NCBI RefSeq assembly: GCF_035621355.1
Contig: NZ_CP141769.1
Coordinates: 992,001-1,056,000, forward strand
Reading direction: 5' to 3'
Length of the DNA: 64,000 nucleotides
From: Thiobacillus sp. SCUT-2
GTDB taxonomy: Bacteria; Pseudomonadota; Gammaproteobacteria; Burkholderiales; Thiobacillaceae
In this document: in pieces, positions 1 to 10,916 of the stretch
Layout of the letters: each line of letters opens with the position of its first letter
How positions within the stretch are numbered: position 1 is the first letter of the stretch
Notes under the pieces: generated by a model
Seen by the model: the letters and a program-made list of their open reading frames with translations, nothing else
Told to the model about the DNA's origin: nothing
The model's database searches: none
Position numbers and translations under genes: made by a program

Positions 1-1
1 C

Positions 2-361
2 GTCATCGACCTGCTGAACCGGGTGCGCCATCCGTTCAACGTCAACGCGCCCGCGCTCGCCGCGGCCGAGGCCGCGCTCGACGACGTCGAGTTCCTGCTG
101 CGCAGCTATGCGCTGAACAGCGCCGGCATGGCGCAGCTGAAGGCGGGGCTGGCCGACTTGACGATCGAGACGGTGCCGTCGAAGGGCAATTTCCTGCTGG
201 CGAAGGTCGGCGACGCCGCGCGCATCAACCAGGAACTGCTGAAGCGCGGCGTGATCGTGCGTCCGGTCGCGAACTACGGCCTGCCCGAATTCCTGCGCGT
301 CTCGGTCGGTCTCGCCGGACAGAACGCACGTTTCCTGGAAGCGTTGAAAGCGTGCCTGTGA
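2..361 (+). CDS. hisC: Histidinol-phosphate aminotransferase, C-terminal part (cut by window edge)
   Basis: The reading frame is open from base 2 and ends at the TGA at 359-361, so only the last ~119 residues are visible. The sequence matches the C-terminal small domain of HisC-type, PLP-dependent aminotransferases: the stretch '[11 protein letters not shown]' followed by '[22 protein letters not shown]' residues is the usual end of the fold, including the substrate-binding Arg of the 'LRVSVG' motif. The enzyme transfers an amino group to imidazole-acetol phosphate, and in this gene context often also acts on phenylpyruvate or 4-hydroxyphenylpyruvate. Its stop overlaps the start of tyrA, as in many betaproteobacterial aromatic amino acid operons. 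The catalytic Lys lies outside the window. Confidence 0.85.
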   Translation, partial: VIDLLNRVRHPFNVNAPALAAAEAALDDVEFLLRSYALNSAGMAQLKAGLADLTIETVPSKGNFLLAKVGDAARINQELLKRGVIVRPVANYGLPEFLRVSVGLAGQNARFLEALKACL

Positions 362-1224
362 TCGTCGATACCCTGGCCGTCGTCGGCACCGGCCTGATCG
401 GCGGCTCGTTCGCGCTGGCCCTGAAGCAGGCTGGCGCGGTGCGCGAGGTGCTCGGCGTCGGCCGCAACCCCGCGCGCCTCGCGCTCGCGCGCGAACTCGG
501 CGTGATCGACCGCGCCGCCGACTGGGCCGAGGCGGCGCAGGCCGATTGCGTCCTGCTGGCCCTGCCGGTCGGCGAAACCGAGGCGGCGTTGAAGCAGCTG
601 TTGCCCCACCTCAAGCCCGGCGCCGTCGTCACCGACGCCGGCAGCACCAAGGCCGAGGTCGTCGCCGCCGCGCGCGCCGTGCTCGGCGCGCGCTCCGCCG
701 ACTTCGTGCCGGGCCATCCGATCGCGGGTTCCGAGCGGAGCGGCCCGGGTGCGGCGCGCGCGGACCTCTACCACGGCAAGCGCGTGGTGCTGACGCCGCT
801 GGCCGAGACGCGTGCCGACGCCGCGGCGACCGTGCGCGCGCTGTGGGAGGCGGCGGGTGCGGAGGTCGAGACGCTCGACGCCGCGCAGCACGACCGCATC
901 TTCGCGGCGGTGAGCCATCTGCCGCACCTCGCCGCGTTCGCGCTGGTCGACGACCTCGCGCAGCGCGCCGACCGCGACACCTTCTTCCGCTTCGCCGCGA
1001 GCGGCTTCCGCGATTTCACCCGCATCGCCGGCTCCTCGCCCGACATGTGGCGCGACATTGCGCTGGCCAACCGCGAGGCGCTGCTGGCCGAGCTCGACGC
1101 CTACGTGGACGCCCTGCAAACGCTGCGCGCGGCGGTCGACGCACGCGACGGACAAGCCCTGCACACGATTTTCTCGCGTGCCCGCGAAGCGCGCGAAAAC
1201 TGGTTGAAGCAACAGGATTCCTGA
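352..1224 (+). CDS. tyrA: Prephenate dehydrogenase
   Basis: Converts prephenate to 4-hydroxyphenylpyruvate with NAD(P)+ in tyrosine synthesis. The N-terminus has a Rossmann nucleotide-binding motif, VGTGLIGGS, at residues 11-19. The '[11 protein letters not shown]' segment near residues 120-130 and '[11 protein letters not shown]' near 187-197 are family signatures for substrate binding and catalysis. Length 290 aa is normal for a monofunctional TyrA without a fused chorismate mutase. Two GTG starts are possible, at 352 and 358; both overlap hisC, and the second gives a 4-base GTGA overlap typical of translational coupling. The next gene, aroA, starts on the last base of the stop codon. Confidence 0.93.
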   Translation: MPVIVDTLAVVGTGLIGGSFALALKQAGAVREVLGVGRNPARLALARELGVIDRAADWAEAAQADCVLLALPVGETEAALKQLLPHLKPGAVVTDAGSTKAEVVAAARAVLGARSADFVPGHPIAGSERSGPGAARADLYHGKRVVLTPLAETRADAAATVRALWEAAGAEVETLDAAQHDRIFAAVSHLPHLAAFALVDDLAQRADRDTFFRFAASGFRDFTRIAGSSPDMWRDIALANREALLAELDAYVDALQTLRAAVDARDGQALHTIFSRAREARENWLKQQDS

Positions 1225-2510
1225 TGGATTTTCTCGATCTGCCCGCCTGCAGCCACGCCGAAGGCACGGTGCGGCTGCCCGGCTCCAAGAGCATCTCCAA
1301 CCGCGTGCTGCTGCTGGCCGCGCTCGCCGACGGCGTGACCGAGGTGCGCGACCTGCTCGATTCCGACGATACGCGGCACATGCTGGCGGCGCTGAAGACG
1401 CTGGGCGTCGGCGTCGAGGATCGCGGCGACAACCACTGGCGCATCACCGGCGTCGGCGGGGCTTTCCCGGTGAAGCAGGCCGAACTCTTCCTCGGCAACG
1501 CCGGCACCGCGTTCCGGCCGCTGACCGCCGCACTCGCGCTGTCCGGCGGCGACTACGTGCTGAAGGGCGTGGCACGCATGCATGAGCGGCCGATCGGCGA
1601 TCTGGTCGACGCGCTCAAGCAGCTTGGCGCGCAGGTCGATTACCTCGGCAATCCCGGTTACCCGCCGCTGCACGTTCATCCAGCCCGGCTTGCCGGCGAT
1701 CGTGCCCAGGTGCGCGGCAACGTGTCGAGCCAGTTCCTCACCGGCCTGCTGATGGCGCTGCCGCTGCGGCGCATGGCGACGACGGTCGAGGTCGTCGGCG
1801 AGCTGATTTCCAAGCCCTACATCGGCATCACGCTGGCAATGCTGCGCCGCTTCGGCGTCGACGTGGCGCAGGACGGCTGGGCAGGCTTCACGGTCGCGGC
1901 CGACGCGCGCTATAAGACGCCGGGCGAAATCTACGTCGAGGGCGACGCCTCGTCGGCCTCGTATTTCCTCGCCGCCGGCGCCATCGGCGGCGGTCCGGTG
2001 CGGGTCGAGGGCGTCGGCGCCGACAGCGTTCAGGGCGACGTGCGCTTCGCCGACGCGCTGGCGCTGATGGGCGCGCGGATCGCGATGGGGCCGAACTGGA
2101 TCGAGGCGCGCGCGCCCGAATCCGGCCGCCTGAAGGCGATCGACCTCGACTGCAACCACATTCCGGACGCCGCGATGACGCTGGCAGTCGCTGCGCTGTT
2201 CGCCGACGGCACCACGACGCTCACCAATATCGCCAGCTGGCGGGTGAAGGAGACCGACCGCATCGCCGCGATGGCGACCGAGCTGCGCAAGGTCGGTGCG
2301 ACGGTGGCAGAGGGGGCGGACTTCATCCGCATCACGCCGCCCGCCCGGCTCTTACCCGATGCCGTGATCGACACCTACGACGACCACCGCATGGCGATGT
2401 GCCTGTCGCTCGCGTCGCTCGGCGGCGTGCCGGTGCGCATCAACGACCCTGGGTGCGTGGCCAAGACCTTCCCGACCTATTTCGACGCATTCGCGCGCAT
2501 TGTCCGATGA
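1224..2510 (+). CDS. aroA: 3-phosphoshikimate 1-carboxyvinyltransferase (EPSP synthase)
   Basis: Joins shikimate-3-phosphate and phosphoenolpyruvate, the sixth step of the shikimate pathway, in the cytoplasm. The 428-residue protein shows the family motifs in order: [10 protein letters not shown] at 18-27 with the PEP-contacting Lys22, [10 protein letters not shown] at 91-100, and [11 protein letters not shown] in the C-terminal half. The ATG at 1224 shares its A with the tyrA stop; the frame stays open far upstream but the protein similarity begins here. The end overlaps the cmk start (ATGA), so tyrA, aroA and cmk are probably translated as one coupled unit. Confidence 0.96.
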   Translation: MDFLDLPACSHAEGTVRLPGSKSISNRVLLLAALADGVTEVRDLLDSDDTRHMLAALKTLGVGVEDRGDNHWRITGVGGAFPVKQAELFLGNAGTAFRPLTAALALSGGDYVLKGVARMHERPIGDLVDALKQLGAQVDYLGNPGYPPLHVHPARLAGDRAQVRGNVSSQFLTGLLMALPLRRMATTVEVVGELISKPYIGITLAMLRRFGVDVAQDGWAGFTVAADARYKTPGEIYVEGDASSASYFLAAGAIGGGPVRVEGVGADSVQGDVRFADALALMGARIAMGPNWIEARAPESGRLKAIDLDCNHIPDAAMTLAVAALFADGTTTLTNIASWRVKETDRIAAMATELRKVGATVAEGADFIRITPPARLLPDAVIDTYDDHRMAMCLSLASLGGVPVRINDPGCVAKTFPTYFDAFARIVR

Positions 2511-3211
2511 AGAACGACTCGCCCCTCGCGGCTCACCGCTCACCCGTCATCACCATCGACGGCCCCTCGGCCTCGGGCAAGGGGACGGTGGCCGAGCGCG
2601 TCGCCCGCGTGCTGGGCTTCCATTTTCTCGACAGCGGCGCGCTCTATCGACTGACGGCGCTGTCAGCGATGAAAGCGGGCGCGAGCCTGGACGACGAGGC
2701 GGCGGTCGCGGCCCTCGCGGCGGCGCTGCCGGCACGCTTTCGCGACGGTCGGGTCTGGCTCGCCGACGAGGACGTGACCGACGCGATTCGCGCCGAGGCG
2801 GTGGGCGAGGGCGCGTCGAAGGTCGCCGCACTGCCTGCGGTGCGTGCGGCCCTGCTCGAGCGTCAGCGCGCCTACCGGCAGGCCCCCGGGCTGGTGGCCG
2901 ACGGGCGCGACATGGGCACGGTCATCTTCCCCGACGCGCCGGCCAAGGTCTTCCTCACCGCGAGCGCCGAGGCGCGTGCTGAAAGGCGCTATAAGCAGTT
3001 GATCGAAAAGGGGAACTCTGCTAGTCTTGCTGATCTTGTTGCGGACATGCAGGCCCGCGACGCGCGCGATACCGCGCGTGCCGTCGCCCCGCTGAAACCC
3101 GCGCCGGATGCGCTGCTGCTCGACACGACCCATATGGGCATCGAGACGGCGGTGCAGGCGGTGCTGGCCCACTATGCGTCCTGCGAAGGGCGCGCGCAAC
3201 AGGGAAACTGA
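2507..3211 (+). CDS. cmk: Cytidylate kinase
   Basis: Phosphorylates CMP and dCMP with ATP to supply CTP and dCTP. The P-loop [10 protein letters not shown] is at residues 18-27, followed by the 'LDSGALYR' segment that contacts the nucleotide, and a '[15 protein letters not shown]' stretch typical of Cmk in the middle. At 234 aa it has the normal length. The ATG at 2507 overlaps the aroA stop by four bases and leaves a 16-residue tail before the first beta strand; longer in-frame starts would lie inside aroA and are unlikely. The aroA-cmk-rpsA-ihfB order is widely conserved in Proteobacteria. Confidence 0.95.
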   Translation: MKNDSPLAAHRSPVITIDGPSASGKGTVAERVARVLGFHFLDSGALYRLTALSAMKAGASLDDEAAVAALAAALPARFRDGRVWLADEDVTDAIRAEAVGEGASKVAALPAVRAALLERQRAYRQAPGLVADGRDMGTVIFPDAPAKVFLTASAEARAERRYKQLIEKGNSASLADLVADMQARDARDTARAVAPLKPAPDALLLDTTHMGIETAVQAVLAHYASCEGRAQQGN

Positions 3212-3283
3212 GTGCCGGCCCCGCGCCCGCGGACCGGCGATGTGCAACCAACCCCGTCCTCACCGACGGACTGAAGGTTTTTA

Positions 3284-5002
3284 ATGTCTACTGCTACCGC
3301 TTCCTCCACCCCCTCTGCCATGGAAAGCTTTGCCGCCCTGTTCGAGGAGTCCCTGTCGCATCAGGAAATGCGCCAGGGCGAAGTCATCACCGCCGAGATT
3401 GTCGCCGTCGACAACAACTTCGTGACGGTGAACGCCGGCCTCAAGTCCGAGAGCCTCATCCCCCTCGAGGAATTCAAGAACGACCAGGGTGAGATCGAAG
3501 CCAAGATCGGCGATTTCGTTTCCGTCGCCATCGAGTCGATCGAAGACGGCTTCGGCGCGACCAAGCTGTCGCGCGAGCGCGCCAAGAAGCTGGCCGCGTG
3601 GCTGGATCTGGAAGCGGCCATGAACGAAGGCCGTGTCGTCAAGGGCATGGTGCAGGGCAAGGTCAAGGGCGGCCTGACGGTGCTGGTGGGCGGGCTGCGC
3701 GCCTTCCTGCCGGGCTCGCTGGTCGACATGCGCCCGGTCAAGGACACCACCCCCTACGAATACAAGGAAATGGAGTTCAAGGTCATCAAGCTCGACCGCA
3801 AGCGCAACAACGTCGTCGTGTCGCGCCGTGCCGTGCTGGAAGAGACCATGGGCGCCGACCGCGAAGCGCTGATGGAAAGCCTGAAGGAAGGCTCCATCGT
3901 CAAGGGCGTGGTCAAGAACATCACCGACTACGGCGCGTTCGTCGACCTCGGCGGCATCGACGGCCTGCTGCACATCACCGACATGGCCTGGCGCCGCGTC
4001 AAGCATCCTTCCGAAGTGGTGCACGTCGGCCAGGAACTCGAAGCCAAGATCCTGCGCTACGACACCGAGAAGAACCGCGTTTCGCTCGGCATCAAGCAGC
4101 TGGGTGACGATCCGTGGGTCGGCATCGCCCGCCGCTACCCGCAGGGCACCCGCATGTTCGGCAAGGTCGCCAACCTCACCGACTACGGCGCGTTCGTCGA
4201 GATCGAGGAAGGCATCGAAGGCCTGGTGCACGTGTCCGAAATGGACTGGACCAACAAGAACGTCAGCCCCTCCAAGATCGTCCAGCTGGGCGACGAGGTC
4301 GAAGTCATGGTGCTCGACATCGACGAGGACAAGCGCCGCATCTCGCTGGGCATGAAGCAGTGCAAGTCGAACCCGTGGGAAGACTTCTCGATGAACCACA
4401 AGAAGGGCGACAAGGTCAGCGGCGCGATCAAGTCGATCACCGATTTCGGCGTGTTTATCGGCCTGCCGGGCGGCATCGACGGCCTCGTCCACCTGTCCGA
4501 CCTGTCGTGGAGCGTGCCGGGCGAAGAGGCCGTGCGCAACTTCCGCAAGGGCCAGGACGTGGAAGCCGTGGTGCTCGGCATCGACCTCGAGCGCGAGCGC
4601 ATCTCGCTCGGCATCAAGCAGCTTGAAGGCGATCCGCTTTCCAGCTACGCGTCGGGCCACGAGAAGGGCAGCATCGTCAAGGGCACCATCAAGACCATCG
4701 AAGCCAAGGGCGCCACCGTCCAGCTCGACGGCGACATGGAAGGCTACCTGCGTGCCTCCGAAGTCTCGCGCGACCGCGTCGAGGACATGCGCAGCCACTT
4801 CAAGGAAGGCGACGAGATCGAAGCCATGATCATCAACGTCGACCGCAAGAACCGCGTCATCAACCTCTCGATCAAGGCCAAGGACATGAACGAGCAGGAT
4901 GCGGCGATGAAGAAGCTGGCCGCCGAGTCGGCCGCTTCCAGCGGCTCGACCAACCTCGGTGCGCTGCTGAAGGCCAAGCTCGACAACAAGAACGCCGAGT
5001 AA
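3284..5002 (+). CDS. rpsA: 30S ribosomal protein S1
   Basis: Binds mRNA on the small ribosomal subunit and helps initiation on structured or weak-SD messages. The 572-residue protein consists of six S1/OB-fold repeats; the repeated hallmark '[18 protein letters not shown]' is clear at about residues 210-230 and recurs around 300, 385 and 470 with decay in the last repeat. The length matches the betaproteobacterial norm. The codon use is strongly biased, as expected for a highly expressed gene. The 72-base leader from cmk contains a short imperfect hairpin (CCGTC...GACGG) just before the start; autoregulation of the leader, known in E. coli, cannot be judged from sequence. Confidence 0.97.
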   Translation: MSTATASSTPSAMESFAALFEESLSHQEMRQGEVITAEIVAVDNNFVTVNAGLKSESLIPLEEFKNDQGEIEAKIGDFVSVAIESIEDGFGATKLSRERAKKLAAWLDLEAAMNEGRVVKGMVQGKVKGGLTVLVGGLRAFLPGSLVDMRPVKDTTPYEYKEMEFKVIKLDRKRNNVVVSRRAVLEETMGADREALMESLKEGSIVKGVVKNITDYGAFVDLGGIDGLLHITDMAWRRVKHPSEVVHVGQELEAKILRYDTEKNRVSLGIKQLGDDPWVGIARRYPQGTRMFGKVANLTDYGAFVEIEEGIEGLVHVSEMDWTNKNVSPSKIVQLGDEVEVMVLDIDEDKRRISLGMKQCKSNPWEDFSMNHKKGDKVSGAIKSITDFGVFIGLPGGIDGLVHLSDLSWSVPGEEAVRNFRKGQDVEAVVLGIDLERERISLGIKQLEGDPLSSYASGHEKGSIVKGTIKTIEAKGATVQLDGDMEGYLRASEVSRDRVEDMRSHFKEGDEIEAMIINVDRKNRVINLSIKAKDMNEQDAAMKKLAAESAASSGSTNLGALLKAKLDNKNAE

Positions 5003-5005
5003 TCC

Positions 5006-5290
5006 ATGACCAAATCCGAGCTGATCGCCCAGCTGGCGTCGCGGCATTCGCAATTCTCCGTTGCGGATATCGAAATGGCGGTGAAGACGATCCTCGACGC
5101 GCTGGCGAAGAACCTGTCGCGCGGCGAGCGCATCGAAATCCGCGGTTTCGGCAGCTTCAGCCTGAGCTTCCGGCCGGCCCGTCTCGGCCGCAATCCCAAG
5201 TCGGGCGAGCGCGTCCACGTGCCGGCCAAGTACGTGCCGCACTTCAAGGCGGGCAAGGAGTTGCGCGACCGGGTGGATTTTCCGCTCTGA
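5006..5290 (+). CDS. ihfB: Integration host factor, beta subunit
   Basis: DNA-bending protein of the HU/IHF family that pairs with IHF-alpha (encoded elsewhere) and shapes promoters, replication origins and recombination sites. The 94-residue sequence begins [11 protein letters not shown], has the central '[11 protein letters not shown]' strand pair, and the beta-arm segment [14 protein letters not shown] with the DNA-intercalating Pro. It begins three bases after the rpsA stop, the conserved arrangement, so it is co-transcribed with rpsA and closed by the hairpin terminator downstream. Confidence 0.95.
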   Translation: MTKSELIAQLASRHSQFSVADIEMAVKTILDALAKNLSRGERIEIRGFGSFSLSFRPARLGRNPKSGERVHVPAKYVPHFKAGKELRDRVDFPL

Positions 5291-5366
5291 GTGGGACCGC
5301 AGCCGGCTCGCCGGCTGACGGCGCGGGAATGCCCCCGCAACATGGATGCCATGTCCTGGCATGAGG

Positions 5367-5396
5367 AAAACGGCGCGTCATGCGCCGTTTTCTTTT
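5367..5396 (+). terminator. Rho-independent terminator after rpsA-ihfB
   Basis: A 10-bp perfect stem, AAAACGGCGC (5367-5376) and GCGCCGTTTT (5382-5391), encloses a 5-base loop and is followed by CTTTT. It lies 76 bases after ihfB and before lapA, and so separates the ribosomal unit from the LPS-control genes. Confidence 0.75.
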
Positions 5397-5406
5397 GCCC
5401 ATGCGC

Positions 5407-5435
5407 TTTTTGAAGCGCGTCGCCGACGGTAGAAT
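5407..5435 (+). promoter_or_regulatory. Possible sigma-70 promoter for lapAB
   Basis: A good -10 hexamer TAGAAT (5430-5435) stands 26 bases before lapA, just after the ihfB terminator. The hexamer 17 bases upstream, TTTTTG (5407-5412), is a poor -35. A promoter is expected here because the terminator would otherwise silence lapAB, but the match is weak. Confidence 0.3.
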
Positions 5436-5460
5436 GGAAGGCAACGACACCCGACGACCC

Positions 5461-5760
5461 ATGAAAAATCTCACACGCTACCTGGGGCTGGCGCTCAAAC
5501 TGCTGGTGTTCCTGCTGGTGCTGGGGTTCGCCCTCAAGAACAGCCACACGGTAACGTTCTACTCCTATCTCGGCTATGTGTGGCAGGCGCCGCTGATCGT
5601 CATGCTTGGCCTGGCGTTCGTCATAGGCGCGCTGTTCGGCCTCGCCGCCCTGCTTCCCACGGTGTTCCGCCAGCGACGCGAGATCGCGCGCAGGCCGTTG
5701 CCGGAAGAGGCGGAGACCACCATGCAGACCGACTTGCTGCCGCCGCATCATGGAATTTGA
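5461..5760 (+). CDS. lapA: Lipopolysaccharide assembly protein A (DUF1049 membrane protein)
   Basis: Small inner-membrane protein that works with LapB in LPS biosynthesis control. From the ATG at 5461 it is 99 residues with two hydrophobic segments, about 8-25 and 38-62, separated by the conserved 'KNSHTVTFYSYLG' type turn of DUF1049, and a basic cytoplasmic tail. An upstream in-frame ATG at 5380 would run through the terminator hairpin and is rejected. The gene overlaps lapB by 11 bases, which fits coupled translation. Confidence 0.88.
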   Translation: MKNLTRYLGLALKLLVFLLVLGFALKNSHTVTFYSYLGYVWQAPLIVMLGLAFVIGALFGLAALLPTVFRQRREIARRPLPEEAETTMQTDLLPPHHGI

Positions 5761-6916
5761 GTACTGGTGGCTGCTGGTCTTTCCGCTGTTCTTCGCCCTG
5801 GGCTGGCTCGCTGCGCGGGTCGACATCCGTCAGGTGGTGACGGAATCGCGCGCGCTGCCCAATTCCTACTTCCGCGGCCTGAATTTCCTGCTCAACGAGC
5901 AGCCGGACAAGGCAATCGAAGCCTTCCTCGAGGTCGTCAAGCTCGAACCGGAGACGATCGACCTCCACTTCGCGCTGGGCGGCCTGTTCCGCCGGCGCGG
6001 TGAACTCGATCGCGCGATCCGCATGCACGAGAACCTGCTCGAGCGCGAAGGCCTCGCCGAGGAGCAGCGCCTGCGCGCGATGGCCGAGCTCGGGCAGGAC
6101 TACCTGAAGGCCGGCCTGCTCGACCGGGCGGAGCAGGTGTTCGGCAAGCTCCTGGAAACCTCGCGGCACGGCCTCGCGCGGACCTACCTGCTGGAAATCT
6201 ACGTGCAGGAAAAGGACTGGCAGAAGGCGATCGACGCTGCCCGCGTGCTGGAAAAGGACACCAGCAAGCCGCTCAACGCGGACATTGCGCATTTCCACTG
6301 CGAGCTGGCACTGCTGGAGGCGGCCAGGGGCAATGCCGACGCGGCCGCCGATCACCTGAAGCAGTCCCTCGCCGCCAATCGCCAGTCGGTGCGCGCCAAC
6401 ATGATGGCCGGCGACCTCGATGCGGCAGCGGGCCGGCACGAGGCGGCGATTGCCGACTGGCGCCTCGTCGAGACGCAGAGCGCGGTGCACATGGCGCTCG
6501 TGGTCGACCGCGTGCTCGCCAGCTATCGCCAGCTGGGCCGGCTCGCCGAAGGCGTGCAGTGGCTGCGCGCGCTGTATGGCCGGCAACCGTCGCCCGACCT
6601 GTTCAATGCGCTCTACCTCGCGGTGTCGGAGACCGAAGGCGCGGCCGCGGCCAGCCAGCTTGCCCGCGAGGAGTTGCGCCGCAACCCTAGCCTGCGCACG
6701 CTCGATCGCCTGCTCGAGGCCGAGCTCGTCAACGCGCCGCCTGAGGCGCGTGAACTGCTGCAGGTGGAGAAGAATCTCGTGGCCTCGCACAGCCAGCGCA
6801 TGATGCGCTACCAGTGCGGCAGCTGCGGCTTCAAGGCCGCGCAGTTCTTCTGGCGCTGCCCGGCGTGCGGACGCTGGGACAGCTTCGATCCGGAGCGACG
6901 CGAGGGCGAAGGCTGA
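5750..6916 (+). CDS. lapB: Lipopolysaccharide assembly protein B (TPR and rubredoxin-like metal-binding)
   Basis: Adaptor that in E. coli couples LpxC degradation by FtsH to LPS transport and so limits LPS synthesis. The 388 residues match the family length. An N-terminal membrane anchor at about 5-21 is followed by roughly nine TPR helices pairs and a C-terminal rubredoxin-type knuckle with Cys356, Cys359, Cys370 and Cys373 (CGSC...CPAC). The start overlaps lapA, confirming the lapAB pair. Downstream ugd and heptose genes share the LPS theme. Confidence 0.93.
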   Translation: MEFEYWWLLVFPLFFALGWLAARVDIRQVVTESRALPNSYFRGLNFLLNEQPDKAIEAFLEVVKLEPETIDLHFALGGLFRRRGELDRAIRMHENLLEREGLAEEQRLRAMAELGQDYLKAGLLDRAEQVFGKLLETSRHGLARTYLLEIYVQEKDWQKAIDAARVLEKDTSKPLNADIAHFHCELALLEAARGNADAAADHLKQSLAANRQSVRANMMAGDLDAAAGRHEAAIADWRLVETQSAVHMALVVDRVLASYRQLGRLAEGVQWLRALYGRQPSPDLFNALYLAVSETEGAAAASQLAREELRRNPSLRTLDRLLEAELVNAPPEARELLQVEKNLVASHSQRMMRYQCGSCGFKAAQFFWRCPACGRWDSFDPERREGEG

Positions 6917-6952
6917 GATGCAGGATTCACGTTGCAGGTTGCGGGGAAAGCG

Positions 6953-7651
6953 ATGAATTCAACCAAGATCATCGTGGCGCTGGACTTTCCGGATGCCGCC
7001 TCGGCGCTGGCGCTGGCGGGCCGGCTCGATCCGGCGCTGTGCCGGCTGAAGGTGGGCAAGGAGCTGTTCACCGCGGCGGGGCCGGAACTGGTGCGTGCGC
7101 TGGTGGCGCGCGGCTTCGAGGTCTTCCTCGACCTCAAGTTCCACGACATCCCCAACACCGTGGCGGCGGCGTGCCGCGCGGCGGCGGGGCTGGGGGTGTG
7201 GATGATGAACGTGCACGCCTCGGGCGGGCGCCGCATGCTGGCGGCCGCGCGCGAGGCGCTCGCTGACCTGCCGCATCCGCCGCTGCTGATCGCGGTGACG
7301 GTGCTGACCAGCATGAGCGCCGAGGACCTGAGCGAGGTCGGCGTGGCGGACGCGCCGGCCGATCAGGTACTGCGGCTCGCGCGGCTGACGCACGACTGCC
7401 TGCTCGACGGTGTCGTGTGCTCCGCGCAGGAGGCGACGATGCTGCGTGCCAGCCTGGGGACCGATTTCCGGCTCGTGACGCCGGGCATCCGGCCGGCGGG
7501 CGCCGATCGCGGCGACCAGCGGCGCGTGATGACGCCGGTCGAAGCGCTGCGCGCCGGCGCGACGGACCTGGTGATCGGCCGGCCCATCACGGGCGCCGTC
7601 GATCCGCTCGTCGCGCTGAAGGCCATTCAGTCCGACATTCATAATGCTTGA
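6953..7651 (+). CDS. pyrF: Orotidine 5'-phosphate decarboxylase
   Basis: Decarboxylates OMP to UMP, the last step of pyrimidine synthesis. The type I active-site motif is complete: Asp11 in 'VALDFPD' and the Asp60-Lys62-Asp65 triad in '[11 protein letters not shown]', with the phosphate-binding '[20 protein letters not shown]' loop near the C-terminus. The 232-residue form from the ATG at 6953 has a GGGGAAAG ribosome site seven bases upstream and is preferred over a TTG at 6932. Confidence 0.95.
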   Translation: MNSTKIIVALDFPDAASALALAGRLDPALCRLKVGKELFTAAGPELVRALVARGFEVFLDLKFHDIPNTVAAACRAAAGLGVWMMNVHASGGRRMLAAAREALADLPHPPLLIAVTVLTSMSAEDLSEVGVADAPADQVLRLARLTHDCLLDGVVCSAQEATMLRASLGTDFRLVTPGIRPAGADRGDQRRVMTPVEALRAGATDLVIGRPITGAVDPLVALKAIQSDIHNA

Positions 7652-7663
7652 AGGGAGTATGTT

Positions 7664-8986
7664 GTGAAAATCACCGTGATCGGTACCGGCTACGTCGGCC
7701 TGGTGACCGGAACCTGCCTGGCCGAGGTCGGCAACGAGGTGCTGTGCCTCGATGTCGACCCCACCAAGATCGAGATCCTCAAGGCGGGCGGCATTCCGAT
7801 CTACGAGCCGGGGCTGGAGGACATGGTGAAGCGCAACGTCGCAGCAGGCCGCCTGTTCTTCACCACCGATATCGAGGAGTCGGTGAAGTTCGGCCAGATC
7901 CAGTTCATTGCGGTCGGCACGCCGCCCGACGAGGATGGCTCGGCGGATCTGCAGTACGTGGTCGCGGCCGCACGCAACATCGGCCGCCACATGAGTGAAT
8001 ACAGGCTGGTCGTCGACAAGTCGACCGTGCCGGTCGGCACCGCCGACAAGGTCAAGGCCGCGCTCACCGAGGAGCTTGCGAAGCGTGGCGCGGCGATCGA
8101 ATTCGATGTCGCCTCCAACCCGGAATTCCTCAAGGAGGGTGCGGCGGTCGACGACTTCATGAAGCCCGACCGCATCGTCATCGGCACCGAGAGCGAACGC
8201 GCGACCCAGCTGCTGCGGCAACTCTACGCGCCGTTCCAGCGCAACCACGACCGCCTGACCGTGATGGACGTGAAGAGCGCCGAGCTCACCAAGTACGCGG
8301 CCAACGCCATGCTGGCGACGCGCATCTCCTTCATGAACGAGCTCGCGGTGCTGGCGGAAAGACTCGGCGCCGACATCGAGCAGGTGCGCCACGGCATCGG
8401 CTCCGACCCGCGCATCGGCTACCACTTCCTCTACGCGGGTTGCGGCTACGGCGGCTCGTGCTTCCCCAAGGACGTGCAGGCCTTGCGCCGCACCGCGCAG
8501 GAAAACGGCGTGCCGCTGCGCGTGCTCGATGCGGTCGAGGAGGCCAACGACGCGCAGAAGCACATCCTGATCGACAAGCTGACGGCGCGCTTCGGCAAGG
8601 ATCTGAAAGGCAAGCGCTTCGCCATGTGGGGCCTGGCGTTCAAGCCCAACACCGACGACATGCGCGAGGCGCCCAGCCGCACCATGCTGGAAGCGCTGTG
8701 GGCGATGGGCGCGACCGTGTCGGCCTACGATCCGGCGGCGATGGAGGAAACGCGCCGCATCTACGGCGAGCGCGCCGACCTGCTGCTGGTCGACAGCCCG
8801 ATGGACGCGCTCAAGGGGGCCGACGCGCTCCTGATCGTCACCGAATGGAAGGTCTTCCGCAGCCCGAACTTCGACACCATGAAGGCGCTGCTGAAGACGC
8901 CGCTGATCTTCGACGGCCGCAATCTCTACGAGCCCCAGGCGATGCGCGGGATGGGCTTCGATTACCTGCCGATCGGCCGTCCGTGA
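7664..8986 (+). CDS. ugd: UDP-glucose 6-dehydrogenase
   Basis: Oxidises UDP-glucose twice with NAD+ to UDP-glucuronate, a precursor for surface polysaccharides and for LPS modification. The 440-residue protein has the NAD-binding [10 protein letters not shown] at 6-15, the '[24 protein letters not shown]' block, and the catalytic Cys266 in GGSCFPKD. The start is a GTG at 7664 preceded by GAAGGGAG. The stop overlaps the start of the heptose kinase gene by one base. Confidence 0.95.
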   Translation: MKITVIGTGYVGLVTGTCLAEVGNEVLCLDVDPTKIEILKAGGIPIYEPGLEDMVKRNVAAGRLFFTTDIEESVKFGQIQFIAVGTPPDEDGSADLQYVVAAARNIGRHMSEYRLVVDKSTVPVGTADKVKAALTEELAKRGAAIEFDVASNPEFLKEGAAVDDFMKPDRIVIGTESERATQLLRQLYAPFQRNHDRLTVMDVKSAELTKYAANAMLATRISFMNELAVLAERLGADIEQVRHGIGSDPRIGYHFLYAGCGYGGSCFPKDVQALRRTAQENGVPLRVLDAVEEANDAQKHILIDKLTARFGKDLKGKRFAMWGLAFKPNTDDMREAPSRTMLEALWAMGATVSAYDPAAMEETRRIYGERADLLLVDSPMDALKGADALLIVTEWKVFRSPNFDTMKALLKTPLIFDGRNLYEPQAMRGMGFDYLPIGRP

Positions 8987-9921
8987 TGGCCTTGCGCGAC
9001 GCCATCCGCGGCGCCCGCATCCTCGTGGTGGGCGACGTGATGCTGGACCGCTACTGGTTCGGCGAGGTCTCGCGCATCTCGCCCGAGGCGCCGGTGCCGG
9101 TCGTGCACGTCACCCGCAACGAGGATCGCATCGGCGGCGCCGGCAACGTCGCGCGCAACGCGGCCGCGCTTGGTGCGCAGGTGAGCCTGCTGTCGGTGGT
9201 CGGTTGCGACGAGGCCGGGCAGGCGCTGCGGTCGCTGCTCGGGGCCGAGCCGTTCGCCGTCCACCTGCACGAGGATCCCGCCTTCTCGACCATCACCAAG
9301 CTGCGCATCATCGGTAGACAGCAGCAGCTGCTGCGCGTCGACTTCGAGACCCAGCCCGGCCACGAGGTGCTGGCGGCCAAGCTGGAGGAGTATTCCAGGC
9401 TGCTCGCCGACTGCGACGCGGTGATCCTGTCGGACTACGGCAAGGGCGGGCTCACCCACGTCACGCGCATGATCGAACTGGCGCGCGCGGCTGGCAAGCC
9501 CATCCTCGTCGACCCCAAGGGCGACGACTGGGCGCGCTACGCCGGCGCCACGCTGGTCACGCCCAATCGCAGCGAATTCCGCGAGGTGGCCGGCAGCTGG
9601 AAGAGCGAGGCCGAGCTGGCCGACAAGGCGCGCGCGGTGCGCCAGAGCTTCCAGGTGGAGGCGCTGCTCGTGACCCGCAGCGAGGAGGGCATGAGCCTCT
9701 TCGACGCGACGGGCGCGCACCACGAGGCCACGCGGGCGCAGGAAGTATTCGACGTCTCCGGTGCCGGCGACACCGTGATCGCGGCGTTTGCGGTCGCGCT
9801 GGCCGCGGGGGCGGACGGCATCGAGGCCATGCGGCTGGCGAACCGCGCCGCGGGCATCGTGGTCGGCAAGTTCGGCACGGCGGTGGCTACCGCCGCAGAG
9901 GTTTTTGGAGACGCAGCATGA
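8986..9921 (+). CDS. rfaE1: D-glycero-beta-D-manno-heptose-7-phosphate kinase (stand-alone kinase domain)
   Basis: PfkB-family sugar kinase that makes heptose 1,7-bisphosphate for the LPS inner core. At 311 residues it covers only the kinase half of HldE; there is no C-terminal nucleotidyltransferase, so a separate adenylyltransferase (RfaE2/HldC) must be encoded elsewhere, as is usual in betaproteobacteria. The N-terminus '[15 protein letters not shown]' and the C-terminal 'DVSGAGDTV' anion hole with the catalytic base Asp262 are intact. The start ATG uses the last base of the ugd stop; a GTG three bases earlier is also possible. Confidence 0.92.
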   Translation: MALRDAIRGARILVVGDVMLDRYWFGEVSRISPEAPVPVVHVTRNEDRIGGAGNVARNAAALGAQVSLLSVVGCDEAGQALRSLLGAEPFAVHLHEDPAFSTITKLRIIGRQQQLLRVDFETQPGHEVLAAKLEEYSRLLADCDAVILSDYGKGGLTHVTRMIELARAAGKPILVDPKGDDWARYAGATLVTPNRSEFREVAGSWKSEAELADKARAVRQSFQVEALLVTRSEEGMSLFDATGAHHEATRAQEVFDVSGAGDTVIAAFAVALAAGADGIEAMRLANRAAGIVVGKFGTAVATAAEVFGDAA

Positions 9922-10916
9922 GCCAGTACACCGTCGTTACCGGCGCCGCCGGATTCATCGGATCGAACATCGTCAAGGCGCTGAACGAACGCGGCGAGAC
10001 CAACATCATCGCCGTCGACAACCTGACCCGCGCGGACAAGTTCAGGAACCTGACCGACTGCGAGATCGCCGACTACCTCGACAAGGCCGAATTCCTCGAC
10101 TTCGTCGAGCAGGGCGTGCTCGACGGCAGCGTGGCGGCGATCTTCCACGAGGGGGCATGCTCCGACACCATGGAGACCGACGGCCGTTACATGATGGAGA
10201 ACAACTACCGCTACTCCGGCGCGCTGCTGAAGTTCTGCCAGGACGAGGGTGCGCAGTTCCTCTACGCCTCGTCGGCGAGCGTCTACGGGGCCGGGCGCGT
10301 GTTCTCCGAATCGCGCGAGTTCGAGTCGCCGCTCAACGTCTACGGCTACTCCAAGTTCCTGTTCGACCAGAGCGTGCGCCGCCTGTGGGCCGACCGCACC
10401 GCGCAGATCGTCGGCTTCCGCTACTTCAACGTCTACGGCCCGCGCGAACAGCACAAGGGGCGCATGGCCTCGGTCGCCTTCCACTTTTTCAACCAGTACC
10501 GCGCCGAAGGCCGCGTGAAGCTGTTCGAAGGCTGCGACGGCTACCCGAATGGCGAGCAGCGCCGCGACTTCGTCTCGATCGAGGACGTGGTGCGCGTCAA
10601 TTTGTGGTTCCTCGACCATCCCGAGTCCTCGGGCATCTTCAACGTCGGCACCGGCCGCTGCCAGAGCTTCAACGACGTGGCGGTGGCGGCGGTCAACGCC
10701 TGCCGCGCCGCCGATGGCCAGCCGGCGCTCAGCCTGGCCGAGTTGCAGGCGCAGGGCATCGTCAGCTATATCGCCTTTCCCGATGCCTTGAAGGGCAAGT
10801 ACCAGAGCTATACGGAAGCGGACATTTCGGCACTGCGCGGCGCGGGGTATGATGCGCCGTTCTACAGCGTCGAAGAAGGCACCGCGCGCTACATCGAACA
10901 CCTGCTGAAGAAATGA
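9918..10916 (+). CDS. hldD: ADP-L-glycero-D-manno-heptose 6-epimerase
   Basis: Epimerises ADP-D-glycero-manno-heptose to the L-glycero form used by heptosyltransferases. It is an extended short-chain dehydrogenase: the NADP motif GAAGFIGSN is at 9-17 and the catalytic Tyr142-xxx-Lys146 pair sits in '[12 protein letters not shown]'. The 332-residue length is normal. It overlaps the kinase gene and cysM by four bases each (ATGA), so the heptose genes and cysM are one translational chain. Confidence 0.95.
   Translation: MSQYTVVTGAAGFIGSNIVKALNERGETNIIAVDNLTRADKFRNLTDCEIADYLDKAEFLDFVEQGVLDGSVAAIFHEGACSDTMETDGRYMMENNYRYSGALLKFCQDEGAQFLYASSASVYGAGRVFSESREFESPLNVYGYSKFLFDQSVRRLWADRTAQIVGFRYFNVYGPREQHKGRMASVAFHFFNQYRAEGRVKLFEGCDGYPNGEQRRDFVSIEDVVRVNLWFLDHPESSGIFNVGTGRCQSFNDVAVAAVNACRAADGQPALSLAELQAQGIVSYIAFPDALKGKYQSYTEADISALRGAGYDAPFYSVEEGTARYIEHLLKK

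Noticed and set aside
3281-5362. A 693-codon minus-strand open frame opposite rpsA and ihfB
   Set aside because: Same shadow effect; the plus-strand S1 repeats and IHF-beta are unambiguous.
8440-8985. Long N-terminal extension of the heptose kinase frame into ugd
   Set aside because: The extension is out of frame with ugd, has Arg/Gly-rich shadow composition, and the kinase fold starts at 8986.
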